Assembly: GCA_013002025.1 (NCBI GenBank)
Contig: JABDKW010000025.1
Span: 1 to 64,000 of the forward strand
Direction of reading: 5' to 3'
Origin: Gammaproteobacteria bacterium
Lineage (GTDB): Bacteria > Pseudomonadota > Gammaproteobacteria > Arenicellales > Arenicellaceae
DNA length: 64,000 nt
In this document: positions 6,657-15,800 of the stretch, piece after piece
Position numbering within the stretch: position 1 is the first letter of the stretch
Layout of the letters: the number at the start of each line of letters is the position of its first letter
Made by a program: the position numbers and the translations under genes
The notes under the pieces: model-generated
Databases searched by the model: none
What the model was told of the DNA's origin: nothing
Seen by the model: the letters and a program-made list of their open reading frames with translations, nothing else

Positions 6657-8480
6657 TTATTTTTTAAGGTGACGATAAATTTTTTCGGCCAAATCCTGAT
6701 TTATACCGCTGACCTGGCATAAATCCTTCACCCCAGCCTGTTGTATGCCCTGCAGCCCGCCAAAGTGCTTTAACAGGGCCGAGCGTCGCTTAGCGCCGAT
6801 GCCGGGTATTTCCTGCAATATGGATTGGGTCTGAGCTTTGCCGCGCCGTGCTCGGTGCCCGGTGATGGCAAAACGGTGGGCTTCATCACGAATCTGTTGC
6901 ACCAAATGCATGGCCGCTGAGTTGGCCGCCAGTTTGATGCCGACTTTCTGGCCCTCGATAAACAGGGTTTCCAGGCCCGGTTTGCGCCCTTCCCCCTTGG
7001 CCACGCCCACCAGCAATACATCGGATATTTGCAGCTCGTTAAAAATCTCTGCGGCCGATGAGAGTTGGCCTTTGCCGCCGTCAATTAGCAATACGTCGGG
7101 TAGCTTGCCCTCTTCCTTTAATACCCGCTGATAACGCCGCAGAATGGCCTGGCGCATGGCGGCGTAATCGTCGCCCGGGGTAATGTTTTTAATATTGTAG
7201 CGGCGATAGTCCTGCTTGGTGATGCCGGCCTCGGTGAACACCACACAACTGGCCACGGTCTGATTACCCTGAGTGTGGCTGATGTCAAAGCACTCGATGC
7301 GCGAGATGGTCTCTTCAAGCCCGAACACCTCGCTGAGCGCTTCCAGGCGCTGCTGCACGCTCTGGGTTTCAGACAGGTGACGCTTGAGCCGCTCGGTGAC
7401 ATTGAGCTGCGCCATCTTGAGCCAGTCTCGCCGGTGGCCCCGCACATTGTGAGTCAGGCTCACCTTGTGACCGGATTGGTCACTGGCCCATTGTGCCAGC
7501 TCGTCCTGATCCTCTAGGCGCGTGCCCACAATCACCTGGCTGGGCGCAGGCCGGCGGTGATAATACTGGGCGATAAAGGCGCTCAGTATCTCGGCCTCGC
7601 TGTGCTCCAGCGAAACGGCCGGGAAATGGCCATTACTGCCACTGTGGCGGCCACCGCGGATAAAGGTCACTTCCACGCAGACTTTGCCGTGCAGGCTGGC
7701 CACGGTGATGATGTCGATGTCGCTGTGGCCGCTGGTGATCGATTGGTGTGATTGCACCCGCCGCAAGGCATTAATCCGGTCTCGCCAACCGGCGGCCTCT
7801 TCAAAACTTAAATTTTTAGACGCGCGCTCCATGTTTTTTTGCAGGGTTTTATTCAGTGATTCGTCTTTGCCCTGCAAAAACAGCCCGGCCAGCTCAATGT
7901 CTTTTTGATAATCGTCTTTGGAGATCAGGCCGACACAGGGGCCGGAACAGCGTTTTATCTGGTACTGCAGACAGGGTCTGGAACGATTACTGAAAAATAC
8001 ATCATCGCATTGCCGCACTGGTAACACCTTTTGCAACAGCGCCAGTGTCTCGCGTATCGCCGTGACGCCGGGGTAAGGCCCATAGTACTTGCCCGGCTGG
8101 CTGCGGTCGCCGCGGTAGAACGACAGCCGCGGATACTCATGGCTGTCATCAATATGAATAAAGGGGTAGCTCTTGCTGTCGCGCAGCAAGATGTTATAGC
8201 GCGGCTTGCGGTCTTTAATCAGGTTGGACTCGAGAATCAGCGCTTCGTTCTCGGTGTGCGTCACGGTGACCTGCACATCCACCACCTTGGCCATCATGGC
8301 CTCCGTTTTGATCGGCAGGCCACTGTGGCGGAAGTAGCTGGCCAGGCGCTTCTTCAGATTTTTGGCCTTGCCCACGTATAACAGGTCACCGGCCTCATCA
8401 AACATTTGATAGATGCCGGGTGACTGCCCCACGTGTTGCAAAAAGGTTTTATGATCGAACGCCAAGTGCTGCCTGCCCAC
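6657..8480 (-). CDS. uvrC: UvrABC excinuclease subunit C
   Basis: UvrC makes both incisions in nucleotide excision repair after UvrB marks the damage. The 607-residue protein has an N-terminal GIY-YIG nuclease domain (SPGIYQMFDEAGDLLYVGKA, ~18-37) for the 3' cut, four clustered Cys (~153-181), and a UVR motif (~205-220) that binds UvrB. The RNase H-like domain for the 5' cut follows, and a C-terminal helix-hairpin-helix pair (IPGIGAKRRSALLKHFGG) completes it. The start used is a GTG at 8480; a nearby TTG is also possible. It is divergent from efp. Confidence 0.97.
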   Translation of the reverse strand: MGRQHLAFDHKTFLQHVGQSPGIYQMFDEAGDLLYVGKAKNLKKRLASYFRHSGLPIKTEAMMAKVVDVQVTVTHTENEALILESNLIKDRKPRYNILLRDSKSYPFIHIDDSHEYPRLSFYRGDRSQPGKYYGPYPGVTAIRETLALLQKVLPVRQCDDVFFSNRSRPCLQYQIKRCSGPCVGLISKDDYQKDIELAGLFLQGKDESLNKTLQKNMERASKNLSFEEAAGWRDRINALRRVQSHQSITSGHSDIDIITVASLHGKVCVEVTFIRGGRHSGSNGHFPAVSLEHSEAEILSAFIAQYYHRRPAPSQVIVGTRLEDQDELAQWASDQSGHKVSLTHNVRGHRRDWLKMAQLNVTERLKRHLSETQSVQQRLEALSEVFGLEETISRIECFDISHTQGNQTVASCVVFTEAGITKQDYRRYNIKNITPGDDYAAMRQAILRRYQRVLKEEGKLPDVLLIDGGKGQLSSAAEIFNELQISDVLLVGVAKGEGRKPGLETLFIEGQKVGIKLAANSAAMHLVQQIRDEAHRFAITGHRARRGKAQTQSILQEIPGIGAKRRSALLKHFGGLQGIQQAGVKDLCQVSGINQDLAEKIYRHLKK

Positions 8481-8567
8481 GATTACTCAAGCGCTTTATT
8501 ATAACTGGTCAGCCCCAAGGGCTATCACCTATAATCACCCGCTTTACCAGTTTCAGGGCAGCACAGC

Positions 8568-9137
8568 ATGGCTAAAATATCGGCAAACGAAATTCGACTC
8601 GGCGGCTTGATCGAGCATCAGGGCAATCTGTGGCGGGTGCTTAAAAAAAGCCACGTTAAGCCCGGCAAAGGCGGCGCCTTTGTGCAATGTGAGTTGAAAG
8701 ACATTATCAACGGCACCAAGCTCAACGAGCGCTTTCGCTCCACTGATAAGGTTGAAAAGCCCCATGTTGAGCCGCGCAAAATGCAGTATTTATACGCAGA
8801 CGGCGACAGCCATATTTTTATGGACAGCGAAACCTATGACCAGATGAGCCTGAGCGCGGAAGACATCGAAGAACAGGCCGGCTATTTACTGCCCAATACG
8901 GATGTGAAGATCAACTTTTACGACGAAACGCCAATCGGTCTGGACCTGCCAGCCAACGTGATTTTAGAAGTTAGCGACACAGAAGGTGTGGTGAAAGGCC
9001 AGACCGCAGCCGGCGGCGGCAAACCCGCCACGCTGGAGACCGGCATCCGGGTCACGGTGCCGACCTTTGTGAATATCGGCGAGAAAGTTAAAATCAATAC
9101 CGAGACTGGCGAATATGTGGAACGCGCCAACGATTAA
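8568..9137 (+). CDS. efp: Elongation factor P
   Basis: EF-P binds ribosomes stalled at polyproline stretches and promotes peptide bond formation. The 189 residues form the usual three beta domains. The tip loop VKPGKGGAF presents Lys34, the residue beta-lysylated by EpmA in enterobacteria, so this is the Lys-type rather than the Arg-type (rhamnosylated) EF-P; the modifying genes are not in the window. The C-terminal signature TGIRVTVPTFVNIGEKVKI is intact. A TATAAT hexamer lies at 8530-8535 with only a weak upstream -35 match. tRNA-Arg follows 13 nt after the stop. Confidence 0.98.
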   Translation: MAKISANEIRLGGLIEHQGNLWRVLKKSHVKPGKGGAFVQCELKDIINGTKLNERFRSTDKVEKPHVEPRKMQYLYADGDSHIFMDSETYDQMSLSAEDIEEQAGYLLPNTDVKINFYDETPIGLDLPANVILEVSDTEGVVKGQTAAGGGKPATLETGIRVTVPTFVNIGEKVKINTETGEYVERAND

Positions 9138-9150
9138 TCTGCCTGAATAC

Positions 9151-9227
9151 GCCCTCGTAGCTCAGTTGAATAGAGCGACCCCCTCCTAAGGGGTAGGTCG
9201 CAGGTTTGAGTCCTGCCGAGGGCGCCA
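9151..9227 (+). tRNA. tRNA-Arg(CCT)
   Basis: A 77-nt gene including GCCA. The acceptor GCCCTCG pairs with CGAGGGC. The anticodon loop CTCCTAA reads CCT, and the T arm CAGGTTTGAGTCCTG is intact. It starts 13 nt after the efp stop, so it may be cotranscribed with efp. Confidence 0.96.
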
Positions 9228-9245
9228 CAGATTTGGCTCGCGGCC

Positions 9246-10712
9246 CTACCCTTCGCTCGCCGCTTCATCGTCCTTGATTTCACCGGGCACAGCAATTACC
9301 GGTTTTAACTGCAGGCTGTCGCGCTGGTGCAAATCGTAAAATCGCAGTATGTCGGTAAAAATCTGCACTCGTTCTACGTAATCCTTGGCCTGGATGCCTT
9401 GACTGAAGCGTTTGCCATACAGGGTGGGCAGCAACTGGCTGATGGTATTCCACTGGGTGCGCTCCAGGCCCTGCTCGCGAGCCTTGCGATAGGCGTACTG
9501 CACGTGTCGCAGGCCGAGGTTATAGGCCCCTACTGCAAACCAGGTTCGTTGCGGCTCTTTGATTCTTTTAGGCAATCTCGCTTTGAGCTGGTAAATGTAT
9601 TCAGCGGCAGCCTTGATGCTCTGCGTCATATCCAGCCGATCATCCACGCCCAGCGACTCCGCTGTTTGCTTGGTTAGCTGCATAATGCCGCGCACGCCGG
9701 TGGGGGAACGCGCATCATTCGACCAACGCGATTCCTGATACGCCATGGCTGCCAGCAATTGCCAATCCATACCGGCGCGGCGCGCGGCGCGACGAAAGGC
9801 GTATTCGTATTGTGGCAATACGTTTTTGATCTTCCGATGCAAGGCCAGAATATCGTAGGTGCTGAGTCGATTCGGCAGGGTCAGATACAGATCAGCCAGC
9901 TTCTTCGGCAGCCCATCCGCCACCGCGGTGTGCAGAAACTGATTTAATACCGCCAGCAAGGCCGGGTCATGACGTTTAGGCAGCGCCCAAACCAGATCCA
10001 GTCCGCCCGGCAATAAAAACGCGCGATTCAGATCCGGAAGGTAGTGTTTGGCGTTGCGCGCCCGATAGTTGGTGCTTAATACATACCGCTCCTGCCCGCG
10101 AGCAACAGCCGTCAGTAGTTGGTACTCCGAGCGATGGTCATCCTTGAGATTGAGTTGCGGGTAGGCATCCAGGCTGTAATAGCGCGCTGATGCCAGCACT
10201 GGAGTATCACCAAGTTGCGCCAGATCGCGAGGCCGCTTGGTGCCACGCCGGTAGGTGACGGTGCCGCGCGCGGTGTACCAGGCAATTGATGGCTGTGCGA
10301 CGCTGGCAACAAAATCGGAATTAATAATACCGCCCACTGCCAGATCCGCCACGCCGTTATCTAACAGACTGAATATTTGCCCAAAGGGCACGACTTCGAG
10401 CTGCAATTCGGCATTTAAACTGCGCGCAAAGGTGGCCAGCAGCTCATACTCAAAGCCGTAATGCTGCTTATCAAATTGATATTGGGAATCCGGGTCATCA
10501 CTGATCAACACCCGCAATACGCCGCTGTCCTGAATCTGCGCATAAGACTGCGACTGCGGCCGCACCGCGTATTGCACCGCAGCGACCAGAATAAGACCCG
10601 CGATCAGCACCAACTCAATATGCCGCGCGATATACCGCAACGATTCATGCAGAGTCTGCAGCAGCCATTTAATACCGAATCGACGCGCCATAAATTCAGC
10701 ATAGCGATTCAC
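9246..10712 (-). CDS. mltF: Membrane-bound lytic murein transglycosylase F
   Basis: MltF cleaves the MurNAc-GlcNAc bond of peptidoglycan non-hydrolytically, leaving 1,6-anhydro-MurNAc. The 488-residue protein has an N-terminal membrane segment (~34-50) with no lipobox. A periplasmic solute-binding-like regulatory domain follows (SGVLRVLISDDP to about residue 285), then the SLT catalytic domain, with the catalytic Glu327 in AYQESRW and the family motifs SPTGVRGIMQLT and VGAYNLGLRHV. Length and order match the family. It is convergent with the efp/tRNA-Arg unit. Confidence 0.95.
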   Translation of the reverse strand: MNRYAEFMARRFGIKWLLQTLHESLRYIARHIELVLIAGLILVAAVQYAVRPQSQSYAQIQDSGVLRVLISDDPDSQYQFDKQHYGFEYELLATFARSLNAELQLEVVPFGQIFSLLDNGVADLAVGGIINSDFVASVAQPSIAWYTARGTVTYRRGTKRPRDLAQLGDTPVLASARYYSLDAYPQLNLKDDHRSEYQLLTAVARGQERYVLSTNYRARNAKHYLPDLNRAFLLPGGLDLVWALPKRHDPALLAVLNQFLHTAVADGLPKKLADLYLTLPNRLSTYDILALHRKIKNVLPQYEYAFRRAARRAGMDWQLLAAMAYQESRWSNDARSPTGVRGIMQLTKQTAESLGVDDRLDMTQSIKAAAEYIYQLKARLPKRIKEPQRTWFAVGAYNLGLRHVQYAYRKAREQGLERTQWNTISQLLPTLYGKRFSQGIQAKDYVERVQIFTDILRFYDLHQRDSLQLKPVIAVPGEIKDDEAASEG

Positions 10713-10813
10713 TCAAATTACCGCAATAAGCATTTGAACCGCCCTCTGATCTGGTTTATTCTGCGCCTCGCTTGGCGGCTCCGGGCTATTTCCCAATGGC
10801 CGCATAGCGTAAA

Positions 10814-10894
10814 GACAGGTTTCGGAGAGCTCGATGATTGCTCCTGCATCATCGACATTCAAACCGTCCATGGTTTTCGTGGCAGAGTGGTCGA
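10814..10894 (+). pseudogene. 5' fragment of tRNA-Ser with an internal hairpin insertion
   Basis: The leader and first bases GACAGGTTTCGGAGAG (10814-10829) equal those of the intact tRNA-Ser. They are followed by about 49 extra nt containing the hairpin TCGATGAT-tgctcctgc-ATCATCGA. The tRNA sequence then resumes as GTGGCAGAGTGGTCGA (10879-10894) and breaks at the D loop, exactly where the repeat array begins. No anticodon or 3' half follows in place. Confidence 0.8.
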
Positions 10895-11034
10895 CTAATT
10901 TGCCGGGAGCAAATTAGAACTGCCGCAGCCAGCCCGTAGGGCGAGGCTCACGACGAGCCGAGTACAAATGCGTCAGGAGCGTATTTGAACTGCCGCAGGC
11001 AGCCCGCAGGGCGAGGCTCACGACGAGCCGAGTA
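10895..11034 (+). repeat. Upstream array: two 70-nt four-hairpin units
   Basis: The units span 10895-10964 and 10965-11034. Each starts with an 8-bp stem and 7-nt loop (CTAATTTG-CCGGGAG-CAAATTAG, then CAAATGCG-TCAGGAG-CGTATTTG). Next comes a CTGCC-gca-GGCAG hairpin (one mismatch in unit 1), a GCCC-gta/gca-GGGC hairpin and GGCTC-acgac-GAGCC, ending GAGTA. After the array the sequence resumes with AATGCGC, as in the D region of tRNA-Ser, followed by GTGTC-gaaa-GACAC (11066-11079). No coding capacity is supported here. Confidence 0.85.
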
Positions 11035-11093
11035 ATGCGCGCATTGTCGCAATGAGTATGATGAAGTGTGTCGAAAGACACAAGACAGGTTTC

Positions 11094-11184
11094 GGAGAGG
11101 TGGCAGAGTGGTCGAATGCGCACGCCTGGAAAGTGTGTATACGTTTATAGCGTATCGGGGGTTCGAATCCCCCCCTCTCCGCCA
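11094..11184 (+). tRNA. tRNA-Ser(GGA)
   Basis: A 91-nt class II tRNA including GCCA. The acceptor GGAGAGG pairs with CCTCTCC. The anticodon loop CTGGAAA reads GGA. The long variable arm has stem ATACG/CGTAT, and the T arm is GGGGGTTCGAATCCCCC. It lies between two repeat arrays and is followed by its own terminator. Confidence 0.96.
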
Positions 11185-11194
11185 AATAAAATAA

Positions 11195-11217
11195 GCTCCC
11201 GCATGGGGGCTTTTTTT
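11195..11217 (+). terminator. Terminator of tRNA-Ser
   Basis: The stem GCTCCC-gcat-GGGGGC (one T-G pair) is followed directly by seven T. It starts 11 nt after the tRNA-Ser 3' end. A near copy occurs at 11512-11534. Confidence 0.85.
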
Positions 11218-11260
11218 ATTTGTGAAGATGGTGGGTACTTAGAGAAGCTCCCACGTTCGC

Positions 11261-11482
11261 CAATTTCGTCTGGAGCGAAATTGAACAGCCGCCAGGCTGC
11301 CCTGTAAGGGTGAGTCGCAGGGATGCGACGAATACAATTTCGTCTGGAGCGAAATTGAACAGTCGCCAGGCTGCCCTGTAAGGGTGAGTCGCAAGGATGC
11401 GACGAATACAATTACGTCTGGAGCGAAATTGAACAGCCGCCAGGCTGCCCTGTAAGGGTTAGTCGCAGGGATGCGACGAATA
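11261..11482 (+). repeat. Downstream array: three exact 74-nt four-hairpin units
   Basis: The units are 11261-11334, 11335-11408 and 11409-11482, each 74 nt and differing at only a few bases. Hairpin 1 is CAATTTCG-TCTGGAG-CGAAATTG, hairpin 2 CAGCC-gcca-GGCTG, hairpin 3 CCCT-gta-AGGG and hairpin 4 GTCGCA-ggga-TGCGAC, ending GAATA. Layout and loop sequences correspond to the units at 10895-11034, but the stems differ in a paired manner. There are no unique spacers, so this is not a CRISPR array, and no gene is supported. Confidence 0.88.
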
Positions 11483-11534
11483 ATCCCCCCCCTCTCCGCC
11501 AAATAAAATAAGCTCCCTCATGGGGGCTTTTTTT
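11483..11534 (+). pseudogene. 3' fragment of tRNA-Ser with duplicated terminator
   Basis: Directly after the array the sequence resumes in the T arm of tRNA-Ser (ATCC plus a C run, then CTCTCCGCC). It continues through the same AAATAAAATAAG spacer and a near-identical terminator hairpin GCTCCC-tcat-GGGGGC with seven T (11512-11534). Upstream parts of the tRNA are missing. The remaining 150 nt before the next gene contain nothing I can support. Confidence 0.8.
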
Positions 11535-11685
11535 CTGCCAGCCCTGACTCGATCAGGTAGTATCGTCGATTACGTTTATCGCGGGCACCTGTCGTTGCAT
11601 AGGCAACCGCCAAGCCGGTTGTATACGTTATAATTGCACGCTTGTTACTCGGCATCGACTCGTCAACCTTCTCAGCGCATAGCCT

Positions 11686-12882
11686 ATGTCCTTCTCTATA
11701 AACCGCAATAACTTGACCCACGGGCTACGGCTGGCGGATGGCGTTGGCGTGGAAATCGGGCCATTAGTAAACCCGGTAATTACGCGGGAGATGAGCAATG
11801 TTAAATACATTGATCGCGCCAGCACCGAAGAATTGCGCCAATGGTATTCGCGGGATGAGAAGATCAATGTAAACGAAATAATGAATATCGACTATGTCTG
11901 GGGTGAACAGTCACTGGCCGAAGCCACTGGGGGCGTAGAACAGTTTGATTATTGCGTAGCTTCTCATGTTATCGAGCACATTCCGGACTTAATTACCTGG
12001 CTGGGTGAAATCGCATCCATCCTCAAACCCGGGGGCATTGCCAGTTTTGCGGTACCTGACAAGCGATACACCTTTGACTGCAAGCGGGCGGACACCACCG
12101 CCGCAGATTTAGTTGAAAACTACCTGCGCAAATTACGCAAGCCTTCCTATCGGCACATATTTGATCACTTCTCCAATTTTGTTGAGGTTGACATCAACAC
12201 GGCCTGGAGTGAGGGGTTTGACCCCGACGACCTCAAGCCGAGCAAATCAGCAGCGGATACGTATCGGGCCTGTCTCGAGGCGCGCGACCAAGGTCGCTAC
12301 GTCGACTCTCATTGTTCGGTGTTTACCGAACCGTCGTTTTTCGATTTGTTAGGGGTAATTTCGGAACTGGGATTCCTCGATTTTCGCATCAAGCGCAATT
12401 TTTCCGTACGCCGTGGCATGTTTGAATTTTTTGTGCAATTAGAAAAATTAGAACCGGGATTATCAACACAAAGTAAATATCAGCAGTATTGCGACAGTCT
12501 GGAACAGATGCTCAATACGGGCCTCGAGCTACAATTCAGCGCCAACACGGCATGCCATCCGAAGCTGTACTTTTCGCACAGCGGTGGTTTTAACGAGACG
12601 GAGTCTATCGAGGCGGCCTATCCCCACGCGGGTAATAGAGAAATCTTGAACTTTCCACTGCCACAGTTGGACAGCCCACAACTAAGATTTGATCCGGCGG
12701 AGGTTGCGGCAGAATTCTCCATCATCAGCGCGACTCTACGAAATGGCAGCGAAATCATCAGTATCGCTCCGGATAGTTGGCAACCTGCGCAGCAAATTGC
12801 CGCTACGGAAATCACGCATGGCGAGCTTCGAGCTCGTACTAACCCGGACGCCAACGACCCAGCCCTCACCCTTCAGGTTTAG
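11686..12882 (+). CDS. SAM-dependent methyltransferase domain protein
   Basis: The 398-residue protein has a class I methyltransferase fold in its first half: a SAM-binding loop GVGVEIGPLVNP (~20-31), then VASHVIEHIPDLITWLGEIASILKPGG (~86-112), the pattern of Methyltransf_11 enzymes, and AVPDKRYTFD. The second half (~200-398) has no motif I recognise. No signal peptide or membrane segment is present. It is convergent with the large glycosyltransferase gene, overlapping its 3' end by 17 nt, and may modify the same glycan. The methyl acceptor is unknown. Confidence 0.75.
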   Translation: MSFSINRNNLTHGLRLADGVGVEIGPLVNPVITREMSNVKYIDRASTEELRQWYSRDEKINVNEIMNIDYVWGEQSLAEATGGVEQFDYCVASHVIEHIPDLITWLGEIASILKPGGIASFAVPDKRYTFDCKRADTTAADLVENYLRKLRKPSYRHIFDHFSNFVEVDINTAWSEGFDPDDLKPSKSAADTYRACLEARDQGRYVDSHCSVFTEPSFFDLLGVISELGFLDFRIKRNFSVRRGMFEFFVQLEKLEPGLSTQSKYQQYCDSLEQMLNTGLELQFSANTACHPKLYFSHSGGFNETESIEAAYPHAGNREILNFPLPQLDSPQLRFDPAEVAAEFSIISATLRNGSEIISIAPDSWQPAQQIAATEITHGELRARTNPDANDPALTLQV

Positions 12883-15800
12883 TCTCTGGATTGCCTTTTG
12901 TTAGCTTTAGATTAATCTTGAAATCGAAATGATTCAGATCGAAATTTGGGTTAAAACAGGGGTCACCACGGCGCAGCAGGTCGCTCCATTTATCGACGAA
13001 GAAGTCTTTTTCTTTTTGTAAGCGGGCCAGTTTCTCTTCGTTGTCTTCGTAGCCTCGGGACGCAGACTCGTAGTGCACTGCATGCACAAAAGCGGTGTAA
13101 ATATTACGATAGCCGGCCGCTTGCAACGACAAGCATAGATCTACATCGTTGTAAGCTACGGCGAGGTTTTTCTCATCCAGCCCGCCAACCTCATCGTATT
13201 TGGCCCGGCTGACCATCAGCATGGCCCCCGTGACGGCGCTGACATCCCGGGTCACCATCAGGCTCCCATAATAACCAATATCATCAGCCGCAAAGTAGAG
13301 ATGTGAATGGCCTGCGGCACCAAACATGCCCGCCACAACACCGGCATGTTGAATGCGGCCATCAGGAAAGAACAGCTTGCCACCGACTGCTCCAACATCC
13401 TTGCGTTGTGCATGCTCTATCAATCGAATCAGCCAGTCATCGGACCGTATTTCGATATCATTGTTCAGCAACAATACATAATCACCCTCAGACTGGATTA
13501 CTCCATAGTTACAAATAGCGGAGAAGTTGAAGGGAATATTGTGCTCAACGAACCGCACATTGGAGTGCTGAGCCTGCAACTCCGCCATCAGCGCATGTGT
13601 TTCTTCCTGTTCGCTATTATTGCTGACCCCAATAATCTCAAAGTTAGCGAAGTGTTTGGCGCGTTGCATAATCGAGTCAACACACCCCTGTAATAACTGC
13701 GGCTTATCTTTAAATGGAATAATAATGCTGACCTTAGGGTCACCCACTATGTCTCGCTTTACCTGATAGGTGCCCTGCAATGGGCCCAACACCACCTCAC
13801 CTTGGTCACCGCTCCGTTCCAGACGCGCCTGTACTGCCTTGCGACCGGCCTCCCAGGCGTAGGACTTGGCGTCGTAAACTTCCGCGGTTGAACCCGGCAC
13901 CTTACGCCAGTGGTACAGCACTTTGGGTATGTGCACCACATGATCAGATTGTTGTATGGCGCGCATGATAATGTCGTGATCCTGCGAGCCATCAAATCCC
14001 AGGCGAAAACCGCCAATTTTCTCCACCACTTTTTGGGACATCACAGAGAAGTGACAAATATAGTTTTGTGAGTCGAGCAGGTCAGGCGAGTAGTCCGGTT
14101 TGAAAAATGGGTCTACCCGGCGCTCATCCATGGTGACCTTGTCCTCATCGGAATAGATAAAGCCCACCTCCGGATTTTGATTGATCACCTTGGCGTTCTC
14201 ATACAGCGCATCAATACTCAGTTCATCATCGTGGTCTAAAAGGCCCACGTAATCGCCGGTAGTCATGCGCACACCGTCATTAGAGGCCCCGGCAATACCC
14301 TGGTTATCTTTATTGAGCCGCACCACGATGCGTTCATCCATCGCGGCCAAGCGTTTTAACATGGGCCGGATATGCACCTTGGGCGAGGCATCATCCACCA
14401 GACACAACTCCCAGTGCGGATATAATTGCTTGCGCATGGACTCGATTGCCAACATCAGGAATTCTTCCTCAATGTTGTATACCGGCACCACCACGGAGAA
14501 CACCGGTTTGAGCGGCATGGCGTCAATCTCATCACGAATGCGTTGACAATCTGCTTCGCTCAAGCTGTGCTGCTCAATCCAAACTGCATAATCCTCATTA
14601 GTTTGCCCCAACTTAGCAGGCTTGGGAGGCAGGTCAGGTTCTGGCGCCACCTTTTCCTCAACCGATTCTTCCACCGGTTCTTGCTCAATGCCTCTGGCAC
14701 GCGCGATAAAGTTTTTCAGGCGTGCCATTGGCGTGCGCTGCATCATCTCTAATTGAGCATCAATAACGGCCTGACGATCCACTAGCGCTTGTTGTAGCTC
14801 TGCAATGGTGGTTTCAGAGTACTCGGTTAACTCGTCTAGCCGCTCCTGCAATTGCTCAATCAGGTCATGCTGTTTTTCGCTGGCATTCTTGAGAAAATCA
14901 AAATTATCATTGAGTTCGGAATATTTAGCCTTGGTGGCTTCCAACTCGTTGCGCTGATGCTCAATAAAGCGTTTTTGCAACAGTGTTTGCTCACCCAGCG
15001 CCTGCATGGCCAAGGCGTAATCCTTGCTATGTGTATAGCTGACATCCAACTCCACCGAGGCGACTCTCTCTGTGCCTTCTACGTCGCTTAGATCAAATAT
15101 AAATTGCGGGTCATCGTTTTGGGCGACTAACAAGCTGGCGTCATCCGCCTGTGCCGTTACTACATTTTCCGTTTGCGCCGCGGCCACAATCTGCGGTTCG
15201 CCTGTTATCTCCCACACCCTACCGCCCTGCTCGTCGAGCAGGTTAATTCTCTGCAAATGAAAGAAGCCTGCCCGGTCCACCGGGTCGAGCCTCAAGATCG
15301 GCCTGGAGGTGTCCAGCGACCCTACGCTACCGCGCAAGGTTTCGACCTGATCTAATGACTGAAAAGGCAGTGTCAGACTATTAGAAAAATCCACTGCGGC
15401 GGCTGAATCACACCAAAACACCTGAGCAGTCGGCAGCATCGGCTGTATTTGCTCGCTGTGTGTTTGGGTAATCGGCAGGCGCAGAGTTTGGGCAATTGCA
15501 TCTTGATTAAACTGTCGTTCGATCTGGCATTGAATCGAGGTCTCCAACTCACTGAACTCTGCAATGTCAAACTCGTAACCCACCCGGCGCATGCCATAGA
15601 CGACAAAATCTTCCAGGCTGAACAGGCCATGCTCAGCGGCCAGTGGCCTTAATAACTGCCGATTATGAAACCCAAACCAGAACAACGCGCGAAACATGAC
15701 GAATGCTGGCATGGTCTCGGGCACTTTCCATTCCGGATCAATGACCTGATAGCGCTGCTGTTCATCAACAATCAGGTTGAATGGCAGCACATCATAAAGA

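Noticed and set aside
11261-11482. The three 74-nt repeats as a CRISPR array
   Set aside because: The units abut with no unique spacers, are internally structured, and no cas genes are present.
11145-11502. Repetitive minus-strand open frames across the downstream array
   Set aside because: They arise from the 74-nt repeat and tRNA sequence, differ in frame between copies, and lack ribosome sites.
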